In this document: one piece after another, positions 53,076-62,732 of the stretch
How positions within the stretch are numbered: the first letter of the stretch is position 1
Layout of the letters: each line of letters begins with the position of its first letter
DNA from: Nereocystis luetkeana
Taxonomy: Eukaryota > Sar > Phaeophyceae > Laminariales > Laminariaceae
DNA length: 64,000 bases
Direction: 5' to 3'
Assembly: GCA_031213475.1 (NCBI GenBank)
Contig: JARUPZ010000015.1
Coordinates: forward strand, 8,832,528 to 8,896,527
Made by a program: the position numbers and the translations under genes
The notes under the pieces: generated by a model
Told to the model about the DNA's origin: nothing
The model's input: only the letters and a program-made list of their open reading frames with translations
Database searches by the model: none

Positions 53076-53242
53076 GTGATGCCTAAACGGATCTTACCGA
53101 CTGTGCCTATTTCAGCATGCCACGCGGAAGACTGGCTCCACCGATCGATATTTATTTGTGGTATTTGTTTGTAAATACACGGTGTGTATGACGTTGTTTA
53201 CTACACACACCCCTTCCCCCCGCCCGCCTGCCACCGATGCAG

Positions 53243-53509
53243 ATTCCCTGGCACATCAGCGATACGGTGTTGGACACGGTGCTTGTCTGCCTGATCGGTA
53301 AGGTAGCTGGGGGTGGTATCTTCGTCCGCAAGGGCTTGCCGCTGTCGCTGCCGCTGCCGCCCGAGGAGGTGGGGGTGGAGGCGGAGGCGGACGAGAAGGG
53401 CAAGCTCGTGCCGCTGCCGAGGAAGGTTCGGGACGAGAGTAAGGGGGAGGAGAGGGCAGACAAGGGAAGGCGACAGGCGCACTATGGCTATAAGCGAATC
53501 GTCCATGAG
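53243..53509 (+). CDS. Exon upstream of the RNA-polymerase block
   Basis: The acceptor is CCGATGCAG; 89 codons in phase 0 follow to a GAG-GTGACT donor. The peptide starts IPWHISDTVLDTVLVCLIGK, passes through an acidic linker (PPEEVGVEAEADEKGK), and ends RRQAHYGYKRIVHE. It joins in phase to the next exon, which has the WP...KLGA pattern of phage-type RNA polymerases. The exon itself is not diagnostic. The opposite strand carries Ser/Pro-rich shadow frames. Confidence 0.5.
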
Positions 53510-54079
53510 GTGACTGCTTTTAATGTCTGGGGTGGGGTAAGGAGGAGAGGGGAGCGGGGAGCGGGAGAGGGTTGTTTGTTGTGTGGTGCTCGGATTTCAC
53601 GCAAGCTTTTTGTCGTCGCCGGTAGTGATGCTTCATGTTTTACAGTATCGCGGCCAACCGATGCCAACCCAACCTATATGAAATAGGGGGAGAGGGCTTT
53701 GTATATGCATCCAATTGGTGCTGCAAAGGTTATCAAAATCTAGGCTCATGTAGAAGCAAGGGTGCAGTGTGTTCTTCAATGTGGCCTTCAGTTTATTTTT
53801 TTTCGGTTCGTCGCTATGCTCAACCTAGCGGTTGCATCCTCGGTGTTGTCGGTGATTAGGGGAAGAAGAGGGAGGGAAAGCCAGGAGATACATACTCGTT
53901 CTTTTCTTTTTATTGTTTAGGTCTATCATATTTTTTTATGTCATTTCTTTGATGATCAATATCAATCAATACTATGGGTGGGTTGATTCTGTTTTAGATT
54001 GACGGGGGTTGGCTCCCTGCCTCATGGGCGAGCTCATTCCGTCCTTGGCTGACTGGCCGTGATCGTTCGGTGGGCAATG

Positions 54080-54235
54080 TTGATTGGTTGATGGACAAAT
54101 TTTGGACAATCTGGATTGGTTGATGGACAGATTTTGGACAAGGTTGATTGGTTGATGGACAGAGTTTGGACAAGATTGCTTGTTTGATGAACAGAGTTTG
54201 GACAAGACTGATTGGTTGATGGATACATTTATAAG
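54080..54235. repeat. 28-bp minisatellite (GATTGGTTGATGGACA), array 1
   Basis: About five units of GATTGGTTGATGGACAGATT plus TTGGACAA. The flank TGGCTCCCTGCCTCATGGGC with ATTCCGTCCTTGGCTGACTG matches the flank of array 2 at 56.2 kb, so this is a dispersed element with an internal minisatellite. Confidence 0.8.
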
Positions 54236-54369
54236 TCGATCGCCCTGAGCTGGTGATGTTGTATTGGCTGGCTGGTACTGGTGTACAGTCGTACGTGATA
54301 CTTCTTTTGCACACTGCACGCCTTTTTTGCTATTTCACTATGATACGCAGTTGGGTCTCAAAATGGTTC

Positions 54370-54615
54370 AGCACTGTAGTAGCGATACTTGGTATTTATT
54401 ATTTATAGAATCCTGGTGGTGCTTTTGCTGTGGTACGATACGAGTATTGGGGGTCCTAAAGTGGTTGACACGTATCAGGACTCCTATTTAATATAATCCT
54501 GGTGCTGCTTTCGCTGTAGTGCGCTTCGCGTATTAGGTTTCCAAATGATTTGGTGCTATTATATCAACACTTGATGTTGATATATTCCTGGTGGTGTTTG
54601 TGTCCTATTTGTTGT
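54370..54615. repeat. Degenerate tandem repeat, about 90-115 bp, three units
   Basis: Units contain AATCCTGGTGGTGCTTTTGC, TGTGGTACGATACGAGTATT and TCCTAAAGTGGTT. It lies just before the RNA polymerase exon at 54,700. Confidence 0.65.
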
Positions 54616-54699
54616 TGGGCCCCTAGAGGGTGATTGATATCCTGTCGATGCTTTCAAAATATTGGACTTTAATTTTGGGTCTTCCACAAATTACGCCAG

Positions 54700-54996
54700 G
54701 TGAACAGCATAGCGCAGGATGCCCTTGGCATGCTCGAGCACACCGCCTGGCCCATCGGGACCCAAGTCAAGCTCGGAGCTGAGTGGGTAAAGCTTATCAT
54801 ACAGACGGCAACCTGGGCGCACGACGAGACCCTCGGGGGCGTGTTCGGACTAGAGCCAGGGGAAGGAGTAGGGGGAAGGGCTTTGGCGGGGATGCCGCGA
54901 GCGGCTTTCGTTCTCCTAGTCGTCATGCGCATGTGCAATCACAAGCAGCAGCAGCAGCAGGGGGCCCTTTCGCTGCCCCTCATGGTATACGCCAAG
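54700..54996 (+). CDS. RPOT: RNA polymerase exon: N-terminal domain with WP..KLGA pattern
   Basis: The acceptor is TACGCCAG; 99 codons follow in phase 0. The segment HTAWPIGTQVKLGAEWVKLI followed by IQTA resembles the conserved stretch of mitochondrial phage-type RNA polymerases in which Trp-Pro precedes a Leu-Gly helix. The end, PLMVYAK, is followed either by a GC donor (AAG then GCGAGT) at 54997, phase 0, or by a GT donor at 55023, phase 2. A CAG microsatellite encodes five Gln within the exon. The conserved regions expected next in this family (the PP..PW and DYRGR/DFRGR motifs) were not found downstream. Confidence 0.5.
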
Positions 54997-55984
54997 GCGA
55001 GTGTGAAGGGGTGGGCGTGGGGGTGAGGATTGGGGGTGGGTGCGGGGGTGGGTGTAGCACGTGCAAAGTGTGATTAAGGCAGTGCGTGCCTGCTAATAGT
55101 TGATTTCGTCTAGAAAAATGAAAAATGGGATATATTTTGTCTGCGGCAGTCTGATGCCACAGGGTGGATGGACCCATGGAACCCCGTGGCAATATCTCTG
55201 TGTAGTCCCTGTGCTCATGTTTTTGTTGTGCTTGTGCTTGTACTTGTACAATTCGGAAGGTCGCGGCATATCTATCTACTGGAGGTCATATATCTATACT
55301 ATATTAATAAATCCTAACCTGTCGTCCTGAGGTACTACCTGTGCAGGATATGTACAGTACATATCTATTGCAGGAAGCCCGTCCTATATGATGCTGGTTA
55401 TGCGGCTCCCAGGTGGCAACACGAGCTGGACCATACAGATCAGGAATATATCGGTCTCTTTTTAAGTGGAGATGAAGAAGTGGGAATGATCTGCAGACGA
55501 CCTGTTCGATGCATGAACTACTATTGCAGTAGTAGCACATGGATCGGTCTTCGGAACCTTCCTGCCGCCCCCTTCAGCCTCAACCCTCACGGTAGCACAC
55601 CAGCAGTATGGTTGCTGCTCGTCAGATACCCACCAGGTTCCAATACTCTGCCGTGTATGCTTTGCTCGTCTGGAATAAGCCGCCGTGTCCCTGTCTCTCT
55701 CCGGAGTGGGATTTCAACCTCAACCCGATCCGTTCTCTCCCTCGTACTCGTATGCATCCCCTTACCAGACATGCCTTCGTATATGCCTATATTCAACCCC
55801 GCCGCACAAAGCCCAGATTTCCTACAATATACGTTCAATCTCACACATTATTTGTGACAATGTCATATCATTTTTGCAGAAAAACATTGGTTGGAAGGTC
55901 GGTTGTAATTTCTTGCGTTCGCAATTGAGGGACCCCATACAGTAAAGGGGGGTTTGGTGGAGATCACGTATTGAAATAAAAAAA

Positions 55985-56212
55985 AGGTTTGGTGGGTTCG
56001 AGTCTCACCGAGTGCATACTCGTACGAAGGGACCTTTTCTTGTTCCAAAAGTGATTAGCAGAAAGCGCTAGAGCGTGAGTTCGCAACATTCGATGAAAAT
56101 CGACGGGCAGTGGGGCTGCTGAACCTACGCGCGATAAAAACGAAGGCACGTATCGGGGGGGAGAAGGGACGATACCTGTGACCACGGCTTGTCCTGACGA
56201 TCGCTGAGGGTT
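55985..56212 (+). mobile_element. SINE family 2, third copy
   Basis: It starts within the B box region (GGTGGGTTCGAGTCTCACCG) and continues with AGCAGAAAGCGCTAGAGCG, the CGATGAAAATCGACGGGCAG hairpin, GCGCGATAAAAACGAAGGCA, and GGGAGAAGGGACGATACCTG. The end passes directly into a 28-bp-repeat element at 56.21 kb without a clear A tail. It is more diverged than the 48.4-kb copy. Confidence 0.7.
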
Positions 56213-56495
56213 GACGGGAAGGTTTACGGGGTTAGCTCACTACCTCATGGGTGAGTTGATTCCGTCCTTGGCTAACGGACCGTGTTCGATCAGTGGGTAT
56301 TTTCCTTGATGGGTTTAATTTGGACATGATTGGCTGGTTGATGGACAGATTTTGGACAGTACTGATGGGTTGAAGGACAGATTTTGGTCAAAATTGATTG
56401 GTTTGATAAATAGATTTGGACTATTATGATCGGTTGATCGACAAATTTGGACAATGTTGATTGGTTGATGGACAGATTTGGACAATATTGATAGG
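56213..56495. repeat. 28-bp minisatellite element, array 2
   Basis: The flank TAGCTCACTACCTCATGGGT with ATTCCGTCCTTGGCTAACGG is followed by about six units of TTGATGGACAGATTTTGGAC. It is the second copy of the element at 54.0 kb and follows a SINE. Confidence 0.8.
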
Positions 56496-56540
56496 TTTGT
56501 ATATTTACCTACTATTTATCGTCGTTCACTCTGTCCTTGC

Positions 56541-56656
56541 AGCTTTTACCCGCGCTGCACCGGCCCACGATCGCCTCCCTGGTACCGCTGCTACATATTG
56601 TTTTCTTCACCATGCTGCAACGCTGCCTGCTCTCTCTCCGCCCTTGCCATATCGTG
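56541..56656 (+). CDS. Small Leu-rich exon candidate in the RNA polymerase gene
   Basis: After CCTTGCAG, a phase 0 reading gives LLPALHRPTIASLVPLLH, then IVFFTMLQRCLL and a stop shortly after. This phase suits the GC donor of the previous exon and the phase 0 acceptor of the next one. Other phases are open too (one runs to a GT at about 56,680). No RNA polymerase motif is present. If it is real, the gene lacks about 350 residues that normally lie here. The end given is approximate. Confidence 0.25.
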
Positions 56657-57613
56657 TAATATGCCTCCTTTGCGCTCCCCTGTAAACTCTCCCACCCTCC
56701 CCCACCGCCTCCCTCCCTCCTTCCTTCCCTCCCTCCCTCGCTCCCTCCCTCCCTCCCTCCCTCCCCCTACCCTCACCCTGTCCGTTTGTTTGCGTGGTAT
56801 CTGCCTTACTTAAATCAAGGTCAACGGTATGCAGATACAGGTAAGAGGTGTAAGTGGTACGTGCTATTTTGTGCTGCTTCGTTACGCTCAATGTGATGCG
56901 TGCGCGTTTCGGGTAAACTTTCGGTAGAGTACGGTTGGGTAGGGTCGCATAGACTGTGACAAACTCGTTGGGCCTTAAACCTGACCGTCAACCCTCCCTA
57001 AAACTGTCTCTAACCCTAGCGCTATTCCCGAGCGCTCCTGGGAACTTTCTCGGAATGAAAGTGCAATGAGAGTTGTGTCCATGCGCATCACGGGCTTAAA
57101 CGTACGCTTGGACTTTGTTGTTGTGGACGAGCCAAGTCGTACATAAGTACACTGCTGAGTCCAGCTGTGGATTATTTCCATGGTTGGTTGACGCCGTTTG
57201 TCGCCATGGCCTCTTTTTTTCTTGCTTGACCACCCGCCCAAAGGTGGGCCTCTTGTCCAACGGGGGGGGGGGGGGGGGGGGGTGGAGGGAGAGTGACAGG
57301 GACGGAAGAGAAGGGAGCGGGGGGGGTAGGCACTACTTCGGGCGGGCAGGGGGGGGGCGAGCAATTTGTTGTGGATATTTAGACAAAAAGTGACATGTAC
57401 AAAGCCGTGAGCGGTTGCGATTTTTCCACATTTTTGCGCTGGGTCGAGACTGGGTACGTAGTTGAATCCAAACGAAAGTAGGCGCGTTCGTCATATCTTG
57501 AAAAAGACGGCAATTTTCGGTCCCTCGGTTTTCTGCAGTCGATATAAATAATGAAGCAATGATATCTACAATGCCGTAGCTACCGCTCCGCCCTAACCCT
57601 GGAAAAACGACTA

Positions 57614-57718
57614 TTACGGGAGACCATAGTTAATAGGACCTATGGTATACACAAAAACCTATATATTTACAATTTTTCACTAAAAATATTTGGTCCTTTT
57701 CACTATGGTCTCCCGTAA
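57614..57718. mobile_element. Family A MITE in the RNA polymerase gene
   Basis: The arms are TACGGGAGACCATAGTTAAT and TCACTATGGTCTCCCGTA. The GGG-A-GACC and GGTC-T-CCC variants match each other on the two arms. It lies 190 bases before the exon at 57,910. Confidence 0.85.
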
Positions 57719-57774
57719 TATTAAATTTATGATTCACACCACTGGAACGGCAAATTTCAGCAAACACTGGCCCT

Positions 57775-57850
57775 AGCTCTAACTCTACCCTACCCCACCC
57801 TACCCTATCCTGTCCCACCCTGTCCCACCCTATGCTACCCTACCTCACCG
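57775..57850. repeat. Degenerate CCCTA/CCCAC repeat
   Basis: ACCCTACCCCACCCTACCCT and variants, followed by GTATCGTATTGTATCG. It lies just upstream of the RNA polymerase exon at 57,910 and could serve as its pyrimidine tract. Confidence 0.65.
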
Positions 57851-57909
57851 TATCGTATTGTATCGTATCGTATCTTGCCCTTATACCTTTAACCCTTCGT
57901 TATCGATAG

Positions 57910-58066
57910 ATTCGAGACAGTGCCTTTCGACCGCTGGATGGCGACCGGTGGTGGATCGGAGCGGGCCGCCCTTGGCAGTGCCTGGCCGTATGCGAGGACC
58001 TCACGGTGGCCCTCGTTTTCCACGACCCTTCTGAGTATCTCTTGCCTCTTACGGTGCAGCAGGACG
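57910..58066 (+). CDS. RPOT: RNA polymerase exon immediately before motif A
   Basis: The acceptor is ATCGATAG. The phase 0 peptide reads IRDSAFRPLDGDRWWIGAG, RPWQCLAVCEDLTVAL, then DPSEYLLPLTVQQD. This aligns without gaps to the block in human POLRMT and yeast Rpo41 that runs from the WW(M/L).AE.PWQ.LA.C motif to the LPVHQDG motif. The donor GTGAGG at 58067 leaves phase 1, and the next exon completes a Gly codon so that QQD becomes QQDGSCNG. The match over this junction is the strongest functional evidence in the window. The product would act in transcription of organellar DNA. Confidence 0.85.
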
Positions 58067-58917
58067 GTGAGGGCCATTCCTACACGAGCAAACAAATGGC
58101 TACGATGTTTTCGTGATGGAGGAAAAATAGTTGATATTTTTTGCGATATTATGCTGCCACGAATCATGATGTTTGTCGTATATTAGTGACAGAATCGTGA
58201 CAAGGGATTGTTTTCGAGTTTGAACAAAATCAAGAAACTAAGTGTACCCTAAAGTAGTTGGTAGCATGTCTTCGTGACAATATAGCCGTGTTTTTTGTTT
58301 TGTTCAAACACGTGACTTAACACCATTTTTTTGCAAATGTCACGAACGTGTTTCATATTTGCGCTTGTTACGTAGCTGGTAGGAAGTTTTACCCTATCAT
58401 GACGCGACGGAGGATGAGAAGGCTACCACGAAAGCGTGTGGGAAGGTCGCTCTAAGAATGCTGAACGCGTCGGGCATTATACAGAGTGTTGTTGTTGTTG
58501 TTGTTGTTGTTGCTGTTGTTAGGTGGTGGTGTTGGTGTTATTATTGCTGCTGCTGTTGTTGCTGTTGTCATTGTTGTTTAGGGTGTTGTTGTTATGCTCA
58601 CATTAACTCACCACACATTTTCTGAGTCACCACACTCGTTTAGTTGTTTTTAACTGTATGATGGCCGCAAGAACAGGGTTAGAACGCTCTTGGAAGTAAA
58701 AACAAAAGGGGAAGACTGAACGGACAACAACAACAACCCGAAGAACCAACAATGAAAAAAACTCTTGCTCGGAGAACAGCGCACGGCTGCTGTACAAAAC
58801 ACTTAGTATCGTGTTACGGCTACACTACTATAGGGTCAACGACCACGAATCGCTCTGAGCATCGGTACCCCCCCCTCCCTCCCCCCCTGTCTCCCTGCCT
58901 GTTGTCTCGCGCGGCAG

Positions 58918-59048
58918 GCTCGTGCAATGGCTTTCGGCACTACGCGGCTCTCCAGATTGACGCTAAAGGGTGGGCTCGGGTGGAACTCGTCCCCTCCCCC
59001 AAGCCTCGGGGCGTGTACAAGGGGCTGTACGATATGACCAAGAAAGAC
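58918..59048 (+). CDS. RPOT: RNA polymerase exon with the catalytic motif A aspartate
   Basis: The acceptor is GCGCGGCAG, preceded by a C-run. With one base from the previous exon the peptide reads GSCNGFRHYAALQIDAKGWA, then VELVPSPKPRGVYKGLYDM. Family consensus is QDGSCNGLQHYAALGRD followed by a VNL.PS..P.DVY pattern, so the catalytic Asp (T7 Asp537) is kept. Several usually conserved positions differ: LQ to FR after CNG, GRD to QID, VNL to VEL, DVY to GVY. The donor is GTGAGC at 59049, phase 0. Neither motif B (RK.VKQ.VMT..YG) nor motif C (HDSF/HDCY) is visible in the remaining 5 kb. The copy may be decaying or unusually diverged, or it may continue beyond the window. Confidence 0.85.
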
Positions 59049-59652
59049 GTGAGCGAATAACTGAAGCTGTAGACTCCGGTTTTAGTACGGGCGAGTGCGA
59101 GCTTTCTTTGTAGTTTTTCCAAGGCGCTAAAGCAATGGGGACCCCCCCCCCCCCTTTTCGATATAGCTGAAGCCGGATGAATCTACGTACGATCGTCGAC
59201 ATGTAGATTAATATATGGAAATACAAGCTACGTCCTGCCACTGGTATGAAGATCAAACGGCCCTAAAGACTGACGCCGAATGCAACACCCCGAGAGCATG
59301 GCATGTGAAGAGCTTTTTTACTTGCCTTCATGTTCGCGCTGCTGATGATGACTGCTGTATGACCGATATAGACACGAACGACGTGGCGGACCACTATTCA
59401 TATGGAATAGACTTCAGAGTAGCAGTTCTGGACTCAACCGATGGAGGTGCAATCACTATTTGTAGAGATGGGAGAGCGGCGCGGTAGCCACAATCGGGAA
59501 AAGGGGTCATATGGTGTATTCTCTCCCTGCAGGGGGCCGAGCGCAATGAAACGAACCGAGGGCACCGTGGAATCAGATAGATAGGCAACGCGGGCGTTTG
59601 CGTTATTAATAGTTGTCGTGAAACACTCTTGGAAGTTATACTGCATAGTATC

Positions 59653-59860
59653 ATGGCCCCTACGTACTTATACATGATGGCGAGACCTACTGGCGGCCTT
59701 CTTTTCATCAATCCACGTGTCGTCTATATACCGACGCCAGTGTCAGACGCCCTCTGCTGTTGTCCCCCTGCCTCCGCGCTCATGCACCGCCGATCGTACC
59801 TCACCACAAAGGGCCTCCAGTACGTCCGGAAACGGCATGCTCCCACGGCGCTGCATGAAG
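59653..59860 (+). CDS. Three-exon gene of unknown function, exon 1
   Basis: An open frame with ATGs at 59653, 59674 and 59677 runs to a donor (GAAG then GTGTGA) at 59861, leaving phase 1. The peptide includes MMARPTGGLLFINPRVVYIP, a Cys/Pro segment, and a basic end LTTKGLQYVRKRHAPTALHE. Phase 1 is what the acceptor of exon 2 needs. No family is recognised. The frame also runs on to a stop about 40 bases later, so it could be a stand-alone ORF. Start and membership in this gene are uncertain. Confidence 0.3.
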
Positions 59861-60553
59861 GTGTGATATTCTTGGAGAGAGACGCGATCATCGTATTGTA
59901 TTGACTCGCTAGAAAAAAAAGTAGAGGCCCAGATGAAGCGTTGCAGATATATATATATATGTATACACCTGACCCGGACATGTCCTCTACGTGATATACG
60001 TTATGCTGGTGTGATTTACGGTGTATGTGCCGTCGGATGTTAGGCGCTTTCTGTTCATTCTTGCGCCACTCCCCTAGGCAAATCCTGGAGGGGAAACGTA
60101 AGCCTGTAAATAATATATTTCCAGTTGATGAACACCAAGACGCTTGGTACTCCATCTCGAAGAGACGCATTTGCGAACAGAGCCTCTTATTGTAGTAGCG
60201 CTGCAGTCGCCTTATACAACAATTCGTGTAGTCACGTTCTACTACAGTCGGTGCGCGTATCTCTGCCTCGTCAAGGTAGGAATAGTAGAAGTATCAGCAG
60301 CAGTAGCGGTAGCAGTAGGAGTGTTGAAAGTAGTAGCAGTAGTTTTAGCAGGAGTCTTCATAGTTATCAATAGTAACAGCAGTAGTAGTAGTAGCAGAGC
60401 GAAGCACGCAGCAGGATGCAGGACACGGAACGATCGAAAATCATAAATCGAGCGAACGAAAATGTAACGACCGTAAATACACCATCACACCTTTTTCACG
60501 CAACGCCTCCACAAGGTGTATGAGATTTTCTGTCTACATGCATTTTTCCCCAG

Positions 60554-60843
60554 GGTTTGCAAGGACCCGAGACGCTCGGCGGTGGAAAATTCGGTGGCTG
60601 CTGCTTCCAGTAGTCTGTGCGGCACCGCTGATCGGCGTTGTCGGTGGGCAGCACGTTGATTCCGCCAGTGGCCTCAGCGGCAACGGCGCACGGCCTGTTA
60701 ACGACTCAGGTTTCAGCGAAGATTACTTCGACGGGCTCATTCGTGACCTGCAGAACGCAATTTCCCGCGAAGACGAGCTTTTGCGGGAAGACCTCGAGTT
60801 CTCTCTTTTGCAGAAGGAGGAAGACCGCCGCGACGCGGAAGCG
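60554..60843 (+). CDS. Three-exon gene of unknown function, exon 2 (hydrophobic segment plus charged helix)
   Basis: The acceptor CATTTTTCCCCAG is excellent. Phase 1 input gives FARTRDARRWKIRWLLLPVV, then CAAPLIGVVGG: a basic stretch followed by a hydrophobic segment typical of a signal anchor or transmembrane helix with positives on one side. After a Ser/Gly linker comes an acidic amphipathic helix (EDYFDGLIRDLQNAISRED, ELLREDLEFSLLQKEED) that could form a coiled coil. A GTGAGC donor at 60844 ends the exon in phase 0; the frame stays open beyond it. No homologue is recognised. The composition is convincingly protein-like. Confidence 0.55.
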
Positions 60844-61542
60844 GTGAGCCAACGAGAAATGAAGGCGAACGTTTTGCCGTCTGAAGATGTTTTCGTTGTG
60901 CGTATGATACTCAGTCGTACTGTTTGTTACCTGGTGCCTGGTACACAGCTACAGTACCAAGCAAAAACGTAACTTGTGTGTGATGACGCCTGTTAGTTTT
61001 TGTGTCATCATCGCGTTTCGTATCGAGCTTAACTCGTGTTTACCCTTACACAGCGGCCTTTCTGGGCAAGCCGTGATCACAGGTAGTGCCTACCAGCATG
61101 TGGGGTTGTTGCCATCTCTTTCTCCCCCCTCCGGTACTTGCCTTCATTTATATCGTAAATATTGTATCATACCTCCAGTAGGGTTCATCAGCTTTTCTCC
61201 AATCACTGCTCGTCGATTTTCACGGAATTTTGTTACGCTTCAGGGTAGTTAGCCCTTGGTGTTTTTTGCCGGCGTCATAGACCCGACCGGTTAGTGGTCT
61301 CGAGATTGGGCACAGTAGGATACCATACTACTGCCTGTACAGCAGTACGGTGACCCCTGCAAAACCTAGAAATGCGTGACTAAGTCAATGGGTTATGACG
61401 TCATGATATTGGCAACCCTATATACCTACTATTACTATATATTTCCTTGAAAATAATGCAGCGATAGATACCAGGTACGCCTTAAAAATGCGGTCGACTG
61501 ATTCGCGTTGAACCGCCGCCGACTGATGATCGAACGATCCAG

Positions 61543-61752
61543 CTTGAACGTCTTCTTGGGGCAGCATGGGTGCCCACGACGACTGGTGACATGGCAGGGC
61601 CGCCACAATCGGCGGAAAGCTGGGCGTCGACCGTGTTTTTTATTCTAGGTGTTGGTGTGACTCTGTTGACCTTGGTGTCCGGCCTGGGCAGGGCAGCCTC
61701 AGCCAAGCTCAGGGCCCTCGCGACTAGGACCTCCACCACCACCGACATCCAG
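61543..61752 (+). CDS. Three-exon gene of unknown function, exon 3 (transmembrane helix)
   Basis: After GATCCAG, phase 0 reading gives LERLLGAAWVPTTTGDMAG, then a 20-residue hydrophobic stretch TVFFILGVGVTLLTLVSGLG followed by basic residues (KLRALATRTS). This looks like a single transmembrane helix. The donor is CAG-GTGAGC at 61753, phase 0. The phase matches exon 2, and the Leu/Glu helix of exon 2 continues naturally into LERLL. The upstream pyrimidine tract is weak, and the frame is open from 61486. No terminal exon was identified. Confidence 0.5.
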
Positions 61753-62664
61753 GTGAGCAATTCCTCTACTGATTACCAGGTTTGATGATGGAAAGGGAGG
61801 GGTGAGAGACAGGGAAGAGCTGGCAGCGTTGGAGATTCCGCCAGACACGGAGCAGGAGATACCCGCAATGTAGACACTGTAGACGTAACCATATACCTGG
61901 TATGAACTCGTGGTTTCAATAGCGGATCGGTGTAACTTGTCCGGTTACTTGCCGGATGGCTGCTCTTTTTCTTTTCCTTTTCGATGGCTCTCAAGGGCTT
62001 GTTTTAGGAATCACGTTTTTTTTAGGAAAAAACTCATGAAGCAGGACGGCCAAACCCACCTTTTTCTGGGCCAATATTCGTACCAACGTACCTGGTACGT
62101 ACATACGAGGGCCGATATCGTTTCCCTCGCCTTTTCGCGTGCAGTTGCTTCTGGGTTTGTTTCCACGAGAAATTAGTTGTTTTGGAAAAATGCTGATGAA
62201 GGCAGGACCCCACTGTTCACCTTTTTTTAGTCACTTCTCTTCTTGGACCCTAGCAAAGGTTGGAACGGATGATATGCATACGTGTCCCCCGGATAGGTGC
62301 TCCAGCAATATACTCGAATGCCTGGGGACGGCAGAGCATAGGGTGCGGTGAGGGCAGGGCTGCGGGGACGGGATATATATCGGCAAACAGGAAATGACCA
62401 TGTGTGTATAGAATACAGCAGGTCGACGTATTGTAGTGAAAAACAGAACAGGGGGTGATTTCGGTACGAAACGTGAAATACGGCCCGTCCTCTTGTTTTT
62501 TCGCAGCTTTTTTTAAGAGGATTTGTTTTACTTCCGGTTTAGACTGCTCTCTCCCGGTCGGATGGCGAAAAAGACTCTCTTGGGGGGACAAATTGTCTTG
62601 GGGTGTCGCTAATGGCGTTCAATCTTCGTTTTCGTGCACTCGTCTGGCTGGTTGGTCATGTAGC

Positions 62665-62686
62665 TGCTGCAGTTGTTGTTGTTGTT

Positions 62687-62730
<44 letters not shown>

Positions 62731-62732
62731 CG
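62665..62732. repeat. (GTT)n microsatellite
   Basis: GTTGTTGTTGTTATTGTTGT and onward, about 20 units; spurious poly-Val and poly-Cys frames. Confidence 0.85.

Noticed and set aside
60554-61752. These exons as the missing C-terminal part of the RNA polymerase
   Set aside because: Phase does not match the donor at 59,048, and no motif B or C residues are present.
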